Assembly: GCF_000164865.1 (NCBI RefSeq)
Contig: NC_014618.1
Location: 1,240,001-1,304,000, forward strand
From: [Enterobacter] lignolyticus SCF1
GTDB lineage: Bacteria > Pseudomonadota > Gammaproteobacteria > Enterobacterales > Enterobacteriaceae
Reading direction: 5' to 3'
DNA length: 64,000 nucleotides
Part shown: piece after piece, positions 9,310-17,734 of the stretch
Layout of the letters: every line of letters starts with the position of its first letter
Position numbering within the stretch: the stretch's first letter is position 1
Notes under the pieces: generated by a model
Databases searched by the model: none
What the model saw: the letters and a program-made list of their open reading frames with translations, nothing else
What the model was told of the DNA's origin: nothing
Program-made: the position numbers and the translations under genes

Positions 9310-10848
9310 TTATTCTGAAGAGAGGAAGTTGTCGAGATATGGAACCACGCGAGTGACGGAGGTCTGGAAGACGCCGTTTTCAATCCAGTACAGCGTATTC
9401 TCACCTGGTCGTAAATTGAACGCCGTTATGTAAGCATCTGCAGCCAGTCGGTTCTCACCCTTCATCTCGTGGACTTTACCCAGCAGTACATAATTCAGCC
9501 ACGACATTTCCAGGTCGATACCGGTATTAATGGCATCGTAGGCCCCGTTGACATTACCTTTGCCTAACAGGTCGATTGTTTTTATTTGGTAAAATACCGA
9601 TGTCGCTTTAATTCCCGGCATTTCACTGACCCGGTTAACTTCCGCATACAGATCCGCCAGCTGTTTATCGTCAAGCGGCTGCTGGGAGTGGCGTAATACA
9701 TCTACCAGCGCCTTTTCCGCCCAGGCATAGGTAAACTCCGGAGACTGCTTAATAATGCCGTCGAGAATGCTGCTGGCTTTACCTAATGAATCGACATCGC
9801 CATTCATCAGCAGCTGATGCGCCTCGTAGAAGTGCGACAGCGACATGCTTTGCAACGGTTGAAACTGCTTTAGCATCGCCTGCATGCGCTCCGGCCACGG
9901 CTGCGTCAACGACTCCGACAGGCTGTTCATCAGGTCGTTCTGAATTGACAGCTGGTTGTCGTTAGTAATGAAGTAGCGCTTATCGAGCATCACCGAACCA
10001 TCGGCATTATCCACCAGCTGTACCGACATAAAACACTGCTGTGCGCGGTAGTGGCGCTGATTGACGAACTCAATGGTCAGCGTTTTCCCTGAGCTGCTGG
10101 GCTCATTGATGTTGTAGTTGGTTTTGTCATGCACCATAAAGGTGGAAAAGGTGTTCAGCGAGGTGGTGATAAGGCTGCCCAGCCCCACCGCGTAGGAACG
10201 CTGCGACGCCCAGTTGTTGCACGAGTTGCCGTTCATCAGGCGGATATCGATATCGCGCGGGTTCAGCAGCAGCCGGGTCTTGGTGACCGGCGGGTGCGAG
10301 CTGATGGTTGAAAGAGCGACCAGCGCCACGCAGGTGCCTAACGCCAGCAGGAACAGGCACCAAACCCAAAAGGTCGCGATGCGCTTGCGTTTTTCCGGCT
10401 TCTGGCCCGGCGCTTCCGCGGCCGGCGCGTATGCCGCTGCCGGCAGCGCGGCGCCAGGCGGCGGCGCTTCAGGTAAAGGAAGAACCGGCGTTGGCGGCGT
10501 CGACGTCAGCTCTACGCCTTCTTCGCTGCACCATATCACCGTCGCCGTCAGCTTGTAGCCGCGTTTTGGCACCGTGACAATGTATTCCGGGCTGCTGTCG
10601 TCGCCGTCTTTCAGCGACTTACGCAGTTCGGAAATGCTCTGTGTGACGACGTGGCTGGTCACCACGTTGCGCGTCCAGACGTTGTCAATAAGCTCGTCAC
10701 GGCTCAGCACTTCATCCGGGTGATGGGCGAAATAGACCAGAAGATCGATTAAACGAGGTTCAAGCGTTAGCTGGCGTCCCTGACGGCTAATTTGATTTAT
10801 GGACGGTGTAACCAGCCACTCGCCAATGAGTACAACAGGTTGTTGCAT
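9310..10848 (-). CDS. cadC: Membrane-anchored transcriptional activator CadC
   Basis: ToxR-like one-component sensor activating cadBA at low pH when lysine is present; lysine signalling goes through the permease LysP. Order: N-terminal winged-helix OmpR-type DNA-binding domain (residues 1-105, with SRDELIDNVW), a Pro/Ala-rich linker, one membrane segment near 160-180 (FWVWCLFLLALGTCVALVAL), then a periplasmic sensor. The two periplasmic cysteines (in NGNSCNNW and AQQCFMS) that form the pH-sensitive disulfide in E. coli are conserved. Starting at ATG 10848 gives 512 residues, the E. coli length; a TTG 36 bases upstream extends the frame but lacks homology. Confidence 0.94.
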   Translation of the reverse strand: MQQPVVLIGEWLVTPSINQISRQGRQLTLEPRLIDLLVYFAHHPDEVLSRDELIDNVWTRNVVTSHVVTQSISELRKSLKDGDDSSPEYIVTVPKRGYKLTATVIWCSEEGVELTSTPPTPVLPLPEAPPPGAALPAAAYAPAAEAPGQKPEKRKRIATFWVWCLFLLALGTCVALVALSTISSHPPVTKTRLLLNPRDIDIRLMNGNSCNNWASQRSYAVGLGSLITTSLNTFSTFMVHDKTNYNINEPSSSGKTLTIEFVNQRHYRAQQCFMSVQLVDNADGSVMLDKRYFITNDNQLSIQNDLMNSLSESLTQPWPERMQAMLKQFQPLQSMSLSHFYEAHQLLMNGDVDSLGKASSILDGIIKQSPEFTYAWAEKALVDVLRHSQQPLDDKQLADLYAEVNRVSEMPGIKATSVFYQIKTIDLLGKGNVNGAYDAINTGIDLEMSWLNYVLLGKVHEMKGENRLAADAYITAFNLRPGENTLYWIENGVFQTSVTRVVPYLDNFLSSE

Positions 10849-11036
10849 AAAAAAGAAGCCCAAGACAAATCGGGAAAACCGCAATCATAACACAATTCCT
10901 CCCCGCATTTTTTTGACAAGGTCCATGGCCTTTGGCGTTATCGGCGGGTTTTGCGGCGTGAAAGCGGGTAAAAATGCGGCGATAGCGCGGGCAGCCTCAG
11001 GATGATGCTGCCCGGTATATAAATGAAGAGGGGGAG

Positions 11037-12227
11037 TTACAGGACCTTATGCGGGCCAAAGCATTCGTAATGAATGTTCTCTGACGTTACGCCTAACGCC
11101 AGCAGTTGTCTGGCGGCGAACTGCATGAAGGCGACCGGGCCGCACAGATAAAACTGCATGCCCGGCGCGCTGAACCGCCCTTCGTACTGGCTGAGCGCCA
11201 TTAGCCCTTCGCTGTCAAAGCGCGCGTGAGCGCGGTCGTCCGCCGTCGGCTGGCGATACCAGGTATGGGAGGTGAAGCGCGGTAGCGTTTCGCCGAGGGC
11301 GCTGACCTCCCCGGCAAACGCGTGGACATCGCCATTTTCCGCCGCATGGAACCAGTTGACCTCGGCGGTATGACCGGCTCTGGACAGCGTATCGAGCATC
11401 GCCAGCATCGGGGTCTGACCAACGCCCGCGGAAATCAGCGTCACCGGGGTATCAGCGTCAACGGCCATAAAGAAGTCGCCCGCCGGGGCGGCCAGCTGAA
11501 CGATATCGCCAACGCGCGCGTCGTTATGCAGCCAGTTAGAAACCTGGCCGCCGTCTTCGCGTTTAACCGCGATGCGATAGCCTTTGCCGTTGGGTTTGCG
11601 GGTCAGGGAGTACTGACGGATTTCCTGATGCGTGAACCCTGCGGGCTTCAGCCAGACGCCGAGGTACTGGCCCGGCTGATAGTCGGCCACGCTGCCGCCG
11701 TCTACCGGCTCAAACTCAAAGCTGGTGATAAGGGCGCTGCGCGGGGTTTTGTCGGTGATGCGAAACGCGCGGGTGCCTTCCCAGCCGCCGGTTTTGCCCG
11801 CGTTGTCGCTGTAGATCTGCGCTTCACGGTTGATGAACACGTTCGCCAGCACGCCGTAGGCTTTGCCCCAGGCATCCAGTACCTCCTGGCCCGGGCTGAA
11901 CATCTCGTCAAGCGTCGCCAGCAGGTGGCCGCCGACGATGCCGTACTGCTCGGGTTTGATCTGGAAGCTGGTGTGTTTCTGCGCGATTTTCTCTACCGCA
12001 GGCAGCAGGGCCGCCAGGTTTTCAATATTGCTGGCGTAGGCCGCGATGGCATTGAACAGCGCTTCGCGCTGGTCGCCATTACGCTGGTTGCTCATGTTGA
12101 AAATCTCTTTGAGCTCCGGGTTATGCGTAAACATGCGATCGTAGAAATGGGCGGTGAGTTTAGGACCGGTTTCGACCAGCAGGGGGATCGTGGCTTTTAC
12201 GGTGGCGATGGTTTGGGCGTCAAGCAT
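11037..12227 (-). CDS. hmp: Flavohemoglobin Hmp, nitric oxide dioxygenase
   Basis: Cytosolic enzyme oxidising NO to nitrate with O2 and NAD(P)H. Domains: globin (1-138) with distal Tyr29 and Gln53 and proximal His85 in QKHTSF; ferredoxin-reductase FAD domain with RQYSLT; NAD domain with the GVGQTP nucleotide loop and C-terminal YECFGPHK. The 396-residue length equals E. coli. It is divergent from glyA, and an NsrR operator lies 26-49 bases upstream of the ATG, so NO-relieved repression is expected. Confidence 0.97.
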   Translation of the reverse strand: MLDAQTIATVKATIPLLVETGPKLTAHFYDRMFTHNPELKEIFNMSNQRNGDQREALFNAIAAYASNIENLAALLPAVEKIAQKHTSFQIKPEQYGIVGGHLLATLDEMFSPGQEVLDAWGKAYGVLANVFINREAQIYSDNAGKTGGWEGTRAFRITDKTPRSALITSFEFEPVDGGSVADYQPGQYLGVWLKPAGFTHQEIRQYSLTRKPNGKGYRIAVKREDGGQVSNWLHNDARVGDIVQLAAPAGDFFMAVDADTPVTLISAGVGQTPMLAMLDTLSRAGHTAEVNWFHAAENGDVHAFAGEVSALGETLPRFTSHTWYRQPTADDRAHARFDSEGLMALSQYEGRFSAPGMQFYLCGPVAFMQFAARQLLALGVTSENIHYECFGPHKVL

Positions 12228-12252
12228 AGCAACTTCCTTCCAGTGTTATCAT

Positions 12253-12276
12253 AATGATGTATTTTAAATGCATCTT
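12253..12276. promoter_or_regulatory. NsrR operator upstream of hmp
   Basis: Read on the minus strand, the site is an 11-1-11 inverted repeat with half-sites AAGATGCATTT and AAATACATCAT, matching almost perfectly the enterobacterial NsrR consensus (AAGATGCATTTNAAATGCATCTT-like). It overlaps the region where the hmp promoter should lie (TATGAT-like -10 at about 12243-12252). Binding by NsrR is inference from the motif. Confidence 0.85.
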
Positions 12277-12337
12277 ATGAAAATACCCCTGCGTTGTAAA
12301 TGGTTCTTTGTCGCTTTGCATGATGTTCGTTGCAACA

Positions 12338-12350
12338 TGAATTATTTGCA
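12338..12350 (+). promoter_or_regulatory. Candidate MetR site between hmp and glyA
   Basis: TGAATTATTTGCA fits the MetR consensus TGAA-N5-TTCA with one mismatch. In E. coli MetR activates glyA and affects hmp from sites in this same intergenic region. Motif match only. Confidence 0.4.
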
Positions 12351-12419
12351 TCACAAACCTGAAAAGAAATCCGTTGAAAATGGCAAGGCGCTGATTCCTC
12401 AACCCCTTGTGCTGACTGG

Positions 12420-12435
12420 ACGAAAACGATTGCGT
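12420..12435 (+). promoter_or_regulatory. Candidate PurR operator upstream of glyA
   Basis: ACGAAAACGATTGCGT matches the palindromic PurR consensus ACGCAAACGTTTGCGT at 14 of 16 positions and lies about 105 bases before the glyA start. E. coli glyA is PurR-repressed from such a site. The rest of the 314-bp hmp-glyA gap holds the promoters (TTGTCA at 12444, TTATACT at 12476) and no gene. Confidence 0.65.
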
Positions 12436-12541
12436 AAATTCGTTTGTCAAGACCTGTTATCGCAGAACTAATCAGTTATACTGTTGGCCGTTGTCCATCA
12501 GGGCTTAAAAATTTTACTGTTAGCTGAGTCAGGAGATGCGG

Positions 12542-13795
12542 ATGTTAAAGCGTGAAATGAACATTGCCGATTATGATGCCGAACTGTGGCAGGCTATGGA
12601 GCAGGAAAAAGTACGTCAGGAAGAGCACATTGAACTGATCGCCTCCGAGAACTACACCAGCCCGCGCGTAATGCAGGCGCAGGGTTCTCAGCTGACCAAC
12701 AAATATGCTGAAGGTTACCCGGGCAAGCGCTACTACGGCGGCTGCGAATATGTGGATATCGTTGAGCAGCTGGCGATTGACCGCGCCAAAGCGCTGTTTG
12801 GCGCAGACTATGCCAACGTGCAGCCGCACTCTGGCTCTCAGGCTAACTTCGCGGTTTACACCGCGCTGCTGCAGCCGGGCGACACCGTTCTGGGTATGAA
12901 CCTGGCGCAGGGCGGCCACCTGACTCACGGTTCCCCGGTTAACTTCTCCGGCAAGCTGTACAACATCATCCCTTACGGTATCGATGAGTCCGGTAAAATT
13001 GACTACGAAGACATGGCGAAGCAGGCGCAGACCCACAAACCGAAGATGATCATCGGCGGCTTCTCTGCTTACTCCGGTATCGTTGACTGGGCAAAAATGC
13101 GCGAAATCGCCGACAGCATCGGCGCATACCTGTTCGTTGACATGGCGCACGTCGCAGGCCTGATCGCCGCAGACGTTTACCCGAACCCGGTTCCGCATGC
13201 TCACGTTGTCACCACCACCACCCATAAAACCCTGGCGGGTCCGCGCGGCGGCCTGATCCTGGCGAAAGGCGGCGACGAAGAGCTGTACAAAAAACTGAAC
13301 TCTGCCGTTTTCCCTAGCGCTCAGGGCGGCCCTCTGATGCACGTTATCGCGGCGAAAGCGGTCGCGCTGAAGGAAGCGATGGAGCCAGAGTTTAAAGTTT
13401 ACCAGCAGCAGGTAGCGAAAAACGCCAAAGCGATGGTGGAAGTGTTCCTGAACCGCGGCTACAAAGTGGTGTCTGGCGGCACTGAAAACCACCTGTTCCT
13501 GCTGGATCTGGTTGATAAGAACCTGACCGGTAAAGAAGCTGACGCTGCCCTGGGCCGCGCCAACATCACCGTGAACAAAAACAGCGTGCCGAACGATCCG
13601 AAGAGCCCGTTCGTGACCTCCGGTATCCGTATCGGTTCTCCGGCGGTGACTCGCCGCGGCTTTAAAGAAGCGGAAGTCAAAGAGCTGGCGGGCTGGATGT
13701 GCGATGTGCTGGACAACATCAACGATGAAGCCACTATTGAGCGCATCAAAGGGAAAGTGCTGGATATCTGCGCCCGTTTCCCGGTTTACGCATAA
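12542..13795 (+). CDS. glyA: Serine hydroxymethyltransferase GlyA
   Basis: PLP enzyme interconverting serine plus tetrahydrofolate with glycine plus 5,10-methylene-THF, the main source of one-carbon units. 417 residues; PLP lysine in VVTTTTHKTLAGPRGG. Start chosen at ATG 12542, which gives the family N-terminus MLKREMNIADYD behind a CAGGAG SD; the ATG six bases earlier overlaps the SD. Codon use is strongly biased, as expected for a highly expressed gene. Followed by an intrinsic terminator. Confidence 0.98.
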   Translation: MLKREMNIADYDAELWQAMEQEKVRQEEHIELIASENYTSPRVMQAQGSQLTNKYAEGYPGKRYYGGCEYVDIVEQLAIDRAKALFGADYANVQPHSGSQANFAVYTALLQPGDTVLGMNLAQGGHLTHGSPVNFSGKLYNIIPYGIDESGKIDYEDMAKQAQTHKPKMIIGGFSAYSGIVDWAKMREIADSIGAYLFVDMAHVAGLIAADVYPNPVPHAHVVTTTTHKTLAGPRGGLILAKGGDEELYKKLNSAVFPSAQGGPLMHVIAAKAVALKEAMEPEFKVYQQQVAKNAKAMVEVFLNRGYKVVSGGTENHLFLLDLVDKNLTGKEADAALGRANITVNKNSVPNDPKSPFVTSGIRIGSPAVTRRGFKEAEVKELAGWMCDVLDNINDEATIERIKGKVLDICARFPVYA

Positions 13796-13813
13796 TCTGC
13801 GCTGAGTCGCGAT

Positions 13814-13841
13814 AAAAAAGGCCGCTGATGCGGCCTTTTTT
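13814..13841. terminator. Bidirectional terminator between glyA and yphA
   Basis: GGCCGC-TGAT-GCGGCC stem flanked by A5-6 on one side and T6 on the other, so it can stop transcripts from both convergent genes. Confidence 0.9.
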
Positions 13842-13845
13842 GTCT

Positions 13846-14268
13846 TTATCGGCGATCGAGCGATATTGCGCCGGGGCCGGTTATCGCCAGCAGAATGAAC
13901 CCGCCGGCAATACTGATGTTTTTGTAGAAGTTAATCATATTCGGGATAACGTCATTCCCGCTCATGTGCCAGAACGCGTGGCCGATGAAGGCCGTGCCCA
14001 GCGTATAGAAAACAAAAATGACCGCCAGAGGACGGGTGAAGAAGCCAAGCGCAATCAGGATAGCGGCCGGCACCTCCATCACGACGGCGACGATCGCGGC
14101 GAGCATCGGCGCGGGCGCGCCAAGCGAGGTCATATACTGCACGGTCCCGCTAAAGCTGGTCATTTTCGGAATGCCAAAAATAATAAACAGCACAACGATC
14201 AAAATGCGGGCGATCAGCAGCATCAGATGGCGCGATTGTCCAAACTCGAAATAGCGGATAGCGTTCAT
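13846..14268 (-). CDS. yphA: DoxX-family inner membrane protein YphA
   Basis: Small four-helix membrane protein of the DoxX family; the molecular role is not established, though relatives are linked to redox or thiol stress functions. 140 residues when started at ATG 14268 (MNAIRYFEFG, as in E. coli YphA); an upstream in-frame ATG adds 15 residues with no homology. Visible membrane spans include LIARILIVVLFIIFGIPKM and AAIVAVVMEVPAAILIALGF. It is convergent with glyA and stands alone rather than in the sugar operon. Confidence 0.88.
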   Translation of the reverse strand: MNAIRYFEFGQSRHLMLLIARILIVVLFIIFGIPKMTSFSGTVQYMTSLGAPAPMLAAIVAVVMEVPAAILIALGFFTRPLAVIFVFYTLGTAFIGHAFWHMSGNDVIPNMINFYKNISIAGGFILLAITGPGAISLDRR

Positions 14269-14534
14269 AGCAGGCTCTTTTTGTGAGAGAGATAACATAA
14301 CGTTAATACACAATCCCCCGTCTCGCCATTTCTCTTGTCAACCGCGCATCAACGGCCTGAAGGCGTTGGGATTCGCGTAAATATCATTCATAAAGGTAAA
14401 TTCTCTGCAATTTATGCTGCAGGCGGCAGGAGGAGTTCCCGGCGGCGTGACATTATTTTTTTATTTCGCGGCCTCCTGCATACGTCAGCGGCGGTGTGTA
14501 AGATCGCCTCTTTTATATTGGCAAGGGAACAGAT

Positions 14535-15029
14535 ATGCAGTGTATAAATTGTCGGCAACAAGAGGCTAATAAAGAGTCCGGACTGTGCGACAGCTGTGAA
14601 ACGCTCGATAAGCAAAAAATTAACGGTTTGCTGTATTTACCGGCGGCGGGATTGATTATCAATATCCTGTGTATCCCGTACGGGTTTTATGCCTTCATTG
14701 GCGCCATTATTAACTTTCTGCGGCAAACCGGGATAATTAGCTGGTATGCCATCGGCGGCGTCGCGGTGATGCTGATTGATGCGGTGATGACGCTGACCGC
14801 CAGCTGGTATTTCTTCCGGCGCAAGAAGGGCATTCGCAAAGTGCTGGTCGCATACTATCTGCTGGGCGTGGCCTATATGCTCTATTTTGTCGTGGTTCCG
14901 GCGTGGTTGTATGGCGCATATATCGACGGCAACGACATCCGCAACGCGCTGTTCCCGGTGATTGGCGCGGCCGTCTGGATCCCTTATTTCCTCTACTCCC
15001 GGCGAATCAATACGGTATTTTGCCGTTAG
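14535..15029 (+). CDS. DUF2569-like membrane protein with N-terminal zinc-ribbon-like Cys motif
   Basis: Unrecognised beyond family level. The 164-residue protein opens with two CxxC pairs (Cys3, Cys6, Cys18, Cys21), typical of a small zinc ribbon, and continues with four hydrophobic segments in the pattern of DUF2569/YdgK-type proteins. The SD is weak (AAGGGAACAG). It lies alone between yphA (divergent) and the kinase operon (convergent), ending at a shared terminator. No partner is evident and I assign no function. The 266 bp upstream contain an AT-rich promoter-like stretch and nothing else recognisable. Confidence 0.7.
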   Translation: MQCINCRQQEANKESGLCDSCETLDKQKINGLLYLPAAGLIINILCIPYGFYAFIGAIINFLRQTGIISWYAIGGVAVMLIDAVMTLTASWYFFRRKKGIRKVLVAYYLLGVAYMLYFVVVPAWLYGAYIDGNDIRNALFPVIGAAVWIPYFLYSRRINTVFCR

Positions 15030-15042
15030 GCCCGCGCACTAT

Positions 15043-15070
15043 AAAAAGGCTTCCGTTGAGAAGCCTTTTT
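15043..15070. terminator. Bidirectional terminator for DUF2569 gene and ABC/kinase operon
   Basis: AAAAAGGCTTC/GAAGCCTTTTT inverted repeat with a 6-base loop; T-runs appear on both strands, fitting the convergent genes on either side. Confidence 0.88.
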
Positions 15071-15124
15071 ATCACTCATCGCGCAGCGTTTAGCGGATGC
15101 TCCCAACCCGCAACCATCCACGAC

Positions 15125-16762
15125 TCATGCATCCTCCTGCATCAGCTGCCGGTATTTCATGTGATCCTGATACATTTCGTGGAACACCTGATACTTACGG
15201 TCATAGTACCGCTTGATGCTGTTGGTCTGCGGCGTCACCGTTTTGCCGATACGGCTCATGGACGACATCGCTTCCGGGAAGGTGTCGAACACGCCCGCCG
15301 CGACGGTGCCCATCATCGCGCCGCCGAGCAGCATCGCCTCGCTCTCCTCCGGCAGAAGCATCGCGCAGCCGGTAGCGTTGGCGTGCTCCTGGACGAAGAC
15401 CGGGTTTTTGGTGCCGCCGCCGCTCGCCATCACGGTATCGATGGTGTAGCCGCTCTGGTTCATGGTCTCGATAATATGGCGGGTGCCCAGCGCAATCGCC
15501 TGAATAGTCGCCAGATACTGCAGCGCCATATCTTCCGGGGTGCGCGACAGCTTCAGGCCGGTTATAGCGCCGGTCAGGGTCGGGTTCGCCCGCGGCGAAC
15601 GGTTGCCGTGGAAGTAGGGGAGAATATGGATATCGCGGGTCAGGAAGGCGATATTCTCCGGCTCTCCGGCCATTTTACGCAGCAGCGCGTTCAACACTTC
15701 ATAAATGGTCTGTCCCTGGCTTTTCGCCTGCGCAAGCAGGGTTTCATAGCAGGGATGCGACTGAATGATATGGTCGATAAGCGCGCCGGTGGCCGACTGC
15801 CCGCCTTCGTTAAGCCAGTAGTCCGGCAGCACCGCCGAATAGTAGGGACCCCACACGCCGCCAATAAAGCGCGCCTGCTTCGAGATGGCCATATGCCCCG
15901 TTGAGGTGCCGCCGATGAGCGCTATCCTACGGTCGAAATCCGCTACCTCGCCGGAGACGCCGCTGGCGCCCAGCGTGCCGAGGGTACCGGCATGGGCGTC
16001 AATAATCGACACGCTGACCGCGGTTCCCGGAATAAGCCCCATTTCGCTGGCGGCGCGCTGCGTGAGGCCGTGGCCGAGCGGTTCGCCCATGGTTTTCACA
16101 TAGCGGCCGATTTTCTCCGCGTCGTGGTCGAGTAAATCCTCAAGCCCAATCTGGCGGAAATAGCTGGCATCCCATTTATCCTCGTGGCCCATGTAGGTCC
16201 ACTTACAGACGGTGGAGCACAGCGAGCGGGTATCGTCGCCCGTGGCGCGCCAGGTGAGGAAGTCCGGCAGGTCGAAATAGTAGCCGGCGTTTGCCCAGGT
16301 GTTCGGCATATGCTGTTTCAGCCACAGCAGTTTCGGGGTCTGCATTTCCGGGGAAATGATCCCGCCGACGTAGTCCAGCACCCGGTGATGCAGGGCGTTG
16401 ATGCGCTCGGCCTGGGTGATGGCGCGGTGATCCATCCACACAATGATGTTCTGTTCGCTGCGCCCGGACGGGCTGATGGTCAGCGGTTTGCCCTCTTTAT
16501 CCAGCACCACCAGCGAACAGGTGGCGTCAAAACCCAGCCCTTTCACCTGAATCGGGTTGATGTCGGCCTGGTTGACCGCATCGCGTACGGCGTTGCAGAC
16601 TGCCTGCCAGATGTTATCCGACGACTGCTCAACGAAATCGGCCTGCGGGCGGTAAATCTCAATCGCCCGGCTGGCCTGGCCGACCATTCTGCCGCTCAGG
16701 TCAAACACGCCTGCACGGGCGCTTCCGGTTCCTACATCCACACCAATGAAGTAACTCGCCAT
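15125..16762 (-). CDS. FGGY-family carbohydrate kinase with TCSLV motif (D-ribulokinase type)
   Basis: ATP-dependent sugar kinase, 545 residues. The N-terminal FGGY half carries the phosphate loop GVDVGTGSARAGVF (7-20) and the C-terminal half the SIIDAHAGTLGTLG loop with catalytic Asp255 and ASGGGTKNPVF. Residues 81-85 read TCSLV, the signature reported for FGGY/YDR109C-type D-ribulokinases and different from L-ribulokinase AraB or xylulokinase, so the substrate is probably D-ribulose or a similar ketopentose or pentitol (inference). Last gene of a five-gene minus-strand operon with an ABC importer; good AGGAG SD. I see no E. coli yph counterpart for it. Confidence 0.85.
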   Translation of the reverse strand: MASYFIGVDVGTGSARAGVFDLSGRMVGQASRAIEIYRPQADFVEQSSDNIWQAVCNAVRDAVNQADINPIQVKGLGFDATCSLVVLDKEGKPLTISPSGRSEQNIIVWMDHRAITQAERINALHHRVLDYVGGIISPEMQTPKLLWLKQHMPNTWANAGYYFDLPDFLTWRATGDDTRSLCSTVCKWTYMGHEDKWDASYFRQIGLEDLLDHDAEKIGRYVKTMGEPLGHGLTQRAASEMGLIPGTAVSVSIIDAHAGTLGTLGASGVSGEVADFDRRIALIGGTSTGHMAISKQARFIGGVWGPYYSAVLPDYWLNEGGQSATGALIDHIIQSHPCYETLLAQAKSQGQTIYEVLNALLRKMAGEPENIAFLTRDIHILPYFHGNRSPRANPTLTGAITGLKLSRTPEDMALQYLATIQAIALGTRHIIETMNQSGYTIDTVMASGGGTKNPVFVQEHANATGCAMLLPEESEAMLLGGAMMGTVAAGVFDTFPEAMSSMSRIGKTVTPQTNSIKRYYDRKYQVFHEMYQDHMKYRQLMQEDA

Positions 16763-16779
16763 AATTTTTTCTCCTGAAA

Positions 16780-17733
16780 TCAGGCTTTACGATTCTGTAA
16801 TGCGATAAAGAGGATCAGCACCGCGCCCCACAGCGCCATGGTCAAATAGCTGCTGATCCCCAGCAAATTAAAGCCGCTTTCCAGCATTTGCAGCACAATA
16901 AGCGCCAGCACCAGGCCGACGATGCGCCCAAAGCCGCCGTCCGGGTTAATACCGCCGAGAACGGAGGCCAGAATGGTGACCAGCAGATACGATTCGCCGT
17001 ATCCCGCTTTCGCCGAGTTGAATTTCGCCATCATCAGTATGGCCGCCACCCAGCCGAGCAGCGCGGAGATGACGTAGACGGAAATTTGCACCCGTACGGT
17101 GTTGACGCCGCTGTAGCGCGTGGCCTGCTCATTCGAGCCGACGAGATACAGGCTGCGCCCGAGCGTGGTGTGTTCAAGCAGCACCCACAGCAGTGCCGCC
17201 ACCAGCAAAAAGAGCAGCAGGGCGACCGGAATGCCCGCTATCGTCGCGTTACCGAGATACTGAATAGCCGCCGGGAAGCCGGAGATCACCGTCCCGTTGG
17301 AGAGCAAAATATTGAGACCCGAGATCAGCGTCATGGTGCCGAGGGTGGCGAGGATCGGCGATACGCCGACCCAGGCGATCAGCGCGCCGTTCAGCGTGCC
17401 GATCGCCACCGCTACCGCTGCGCCAGCCAGCAGCGCCAGCAGCAGAAAGAGGGGGTTATCGGGATGGCTGACGATCACCGCCGCCATCACCAGCGAACAG
17501 GCGTTGGCGCCCGCGATAATCGACAGGTTAATGCCCCCGGTCAGCATGGTGATCCCCATGCCCAGCGCCAGCATGCCGAGGATCGGCAGCTGCGATCCGA
17601 TAGACTGGAAGTTGGCGATGCTGAAAAAACGGCTGCCCAGCAGCGCCGAAAAGACGACGGCCACCACGATAATAATCACGCACTGCAGGCGGATGATGGC
17701 ATCTCCAGGTAAGAGTCTTGCGAACGCGTTCAT
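16780..17733 (-). CDS. Sugar ABC transporter permease (RbsC/BPD_transp_2 family), second subunit
   Basis: Inner-membrane permease, 317 residues, with 8-10 hydrophobic segments and the family motif GINLSIIAGANACSLVMA after the third helix and the GGINPDGGFGRI loop near the C-terminus. Paired with the next permease, it should form a heterodimeric channel for the LsrB-type binding protein encoded upstream. It begins one base after the preceding permease stop and is followed 17 bases on by the kinase, indicating one transcript. It resembles RhaP/LsrC/D and RbsC; it is not a close match to E. coli YphD as I remember it. Confidence 0.88.
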   Translation of the reverse strand: MNAFARLLPGDAIIRLQCVIIIVVAVVFSALLGSRFFSIANFQSIGSQLPILGMLALGMGITMLTGGINLSIIAGANACSLVMAAVIVSHPDNPLFLLLALLAGAAVAVAIGTLNGALIAWVGVSPILATLGTMTLISGLNILLSNGTVISGFPAAIQYLGNATIAGIPVALLLFLLVAALLWVLLEHTTLGRSLYLVGSNEQATRYSGVNTVRVQISVYVISALLGWVAAILMMAKFNSAKAGYGESYLLVTILASVLGGINPDGGFGRIVGLVLALIVLQMLESGFNLLGISSYLTMALWGAVLILFIALQNRKA

Positions 17734-17734
17734 C

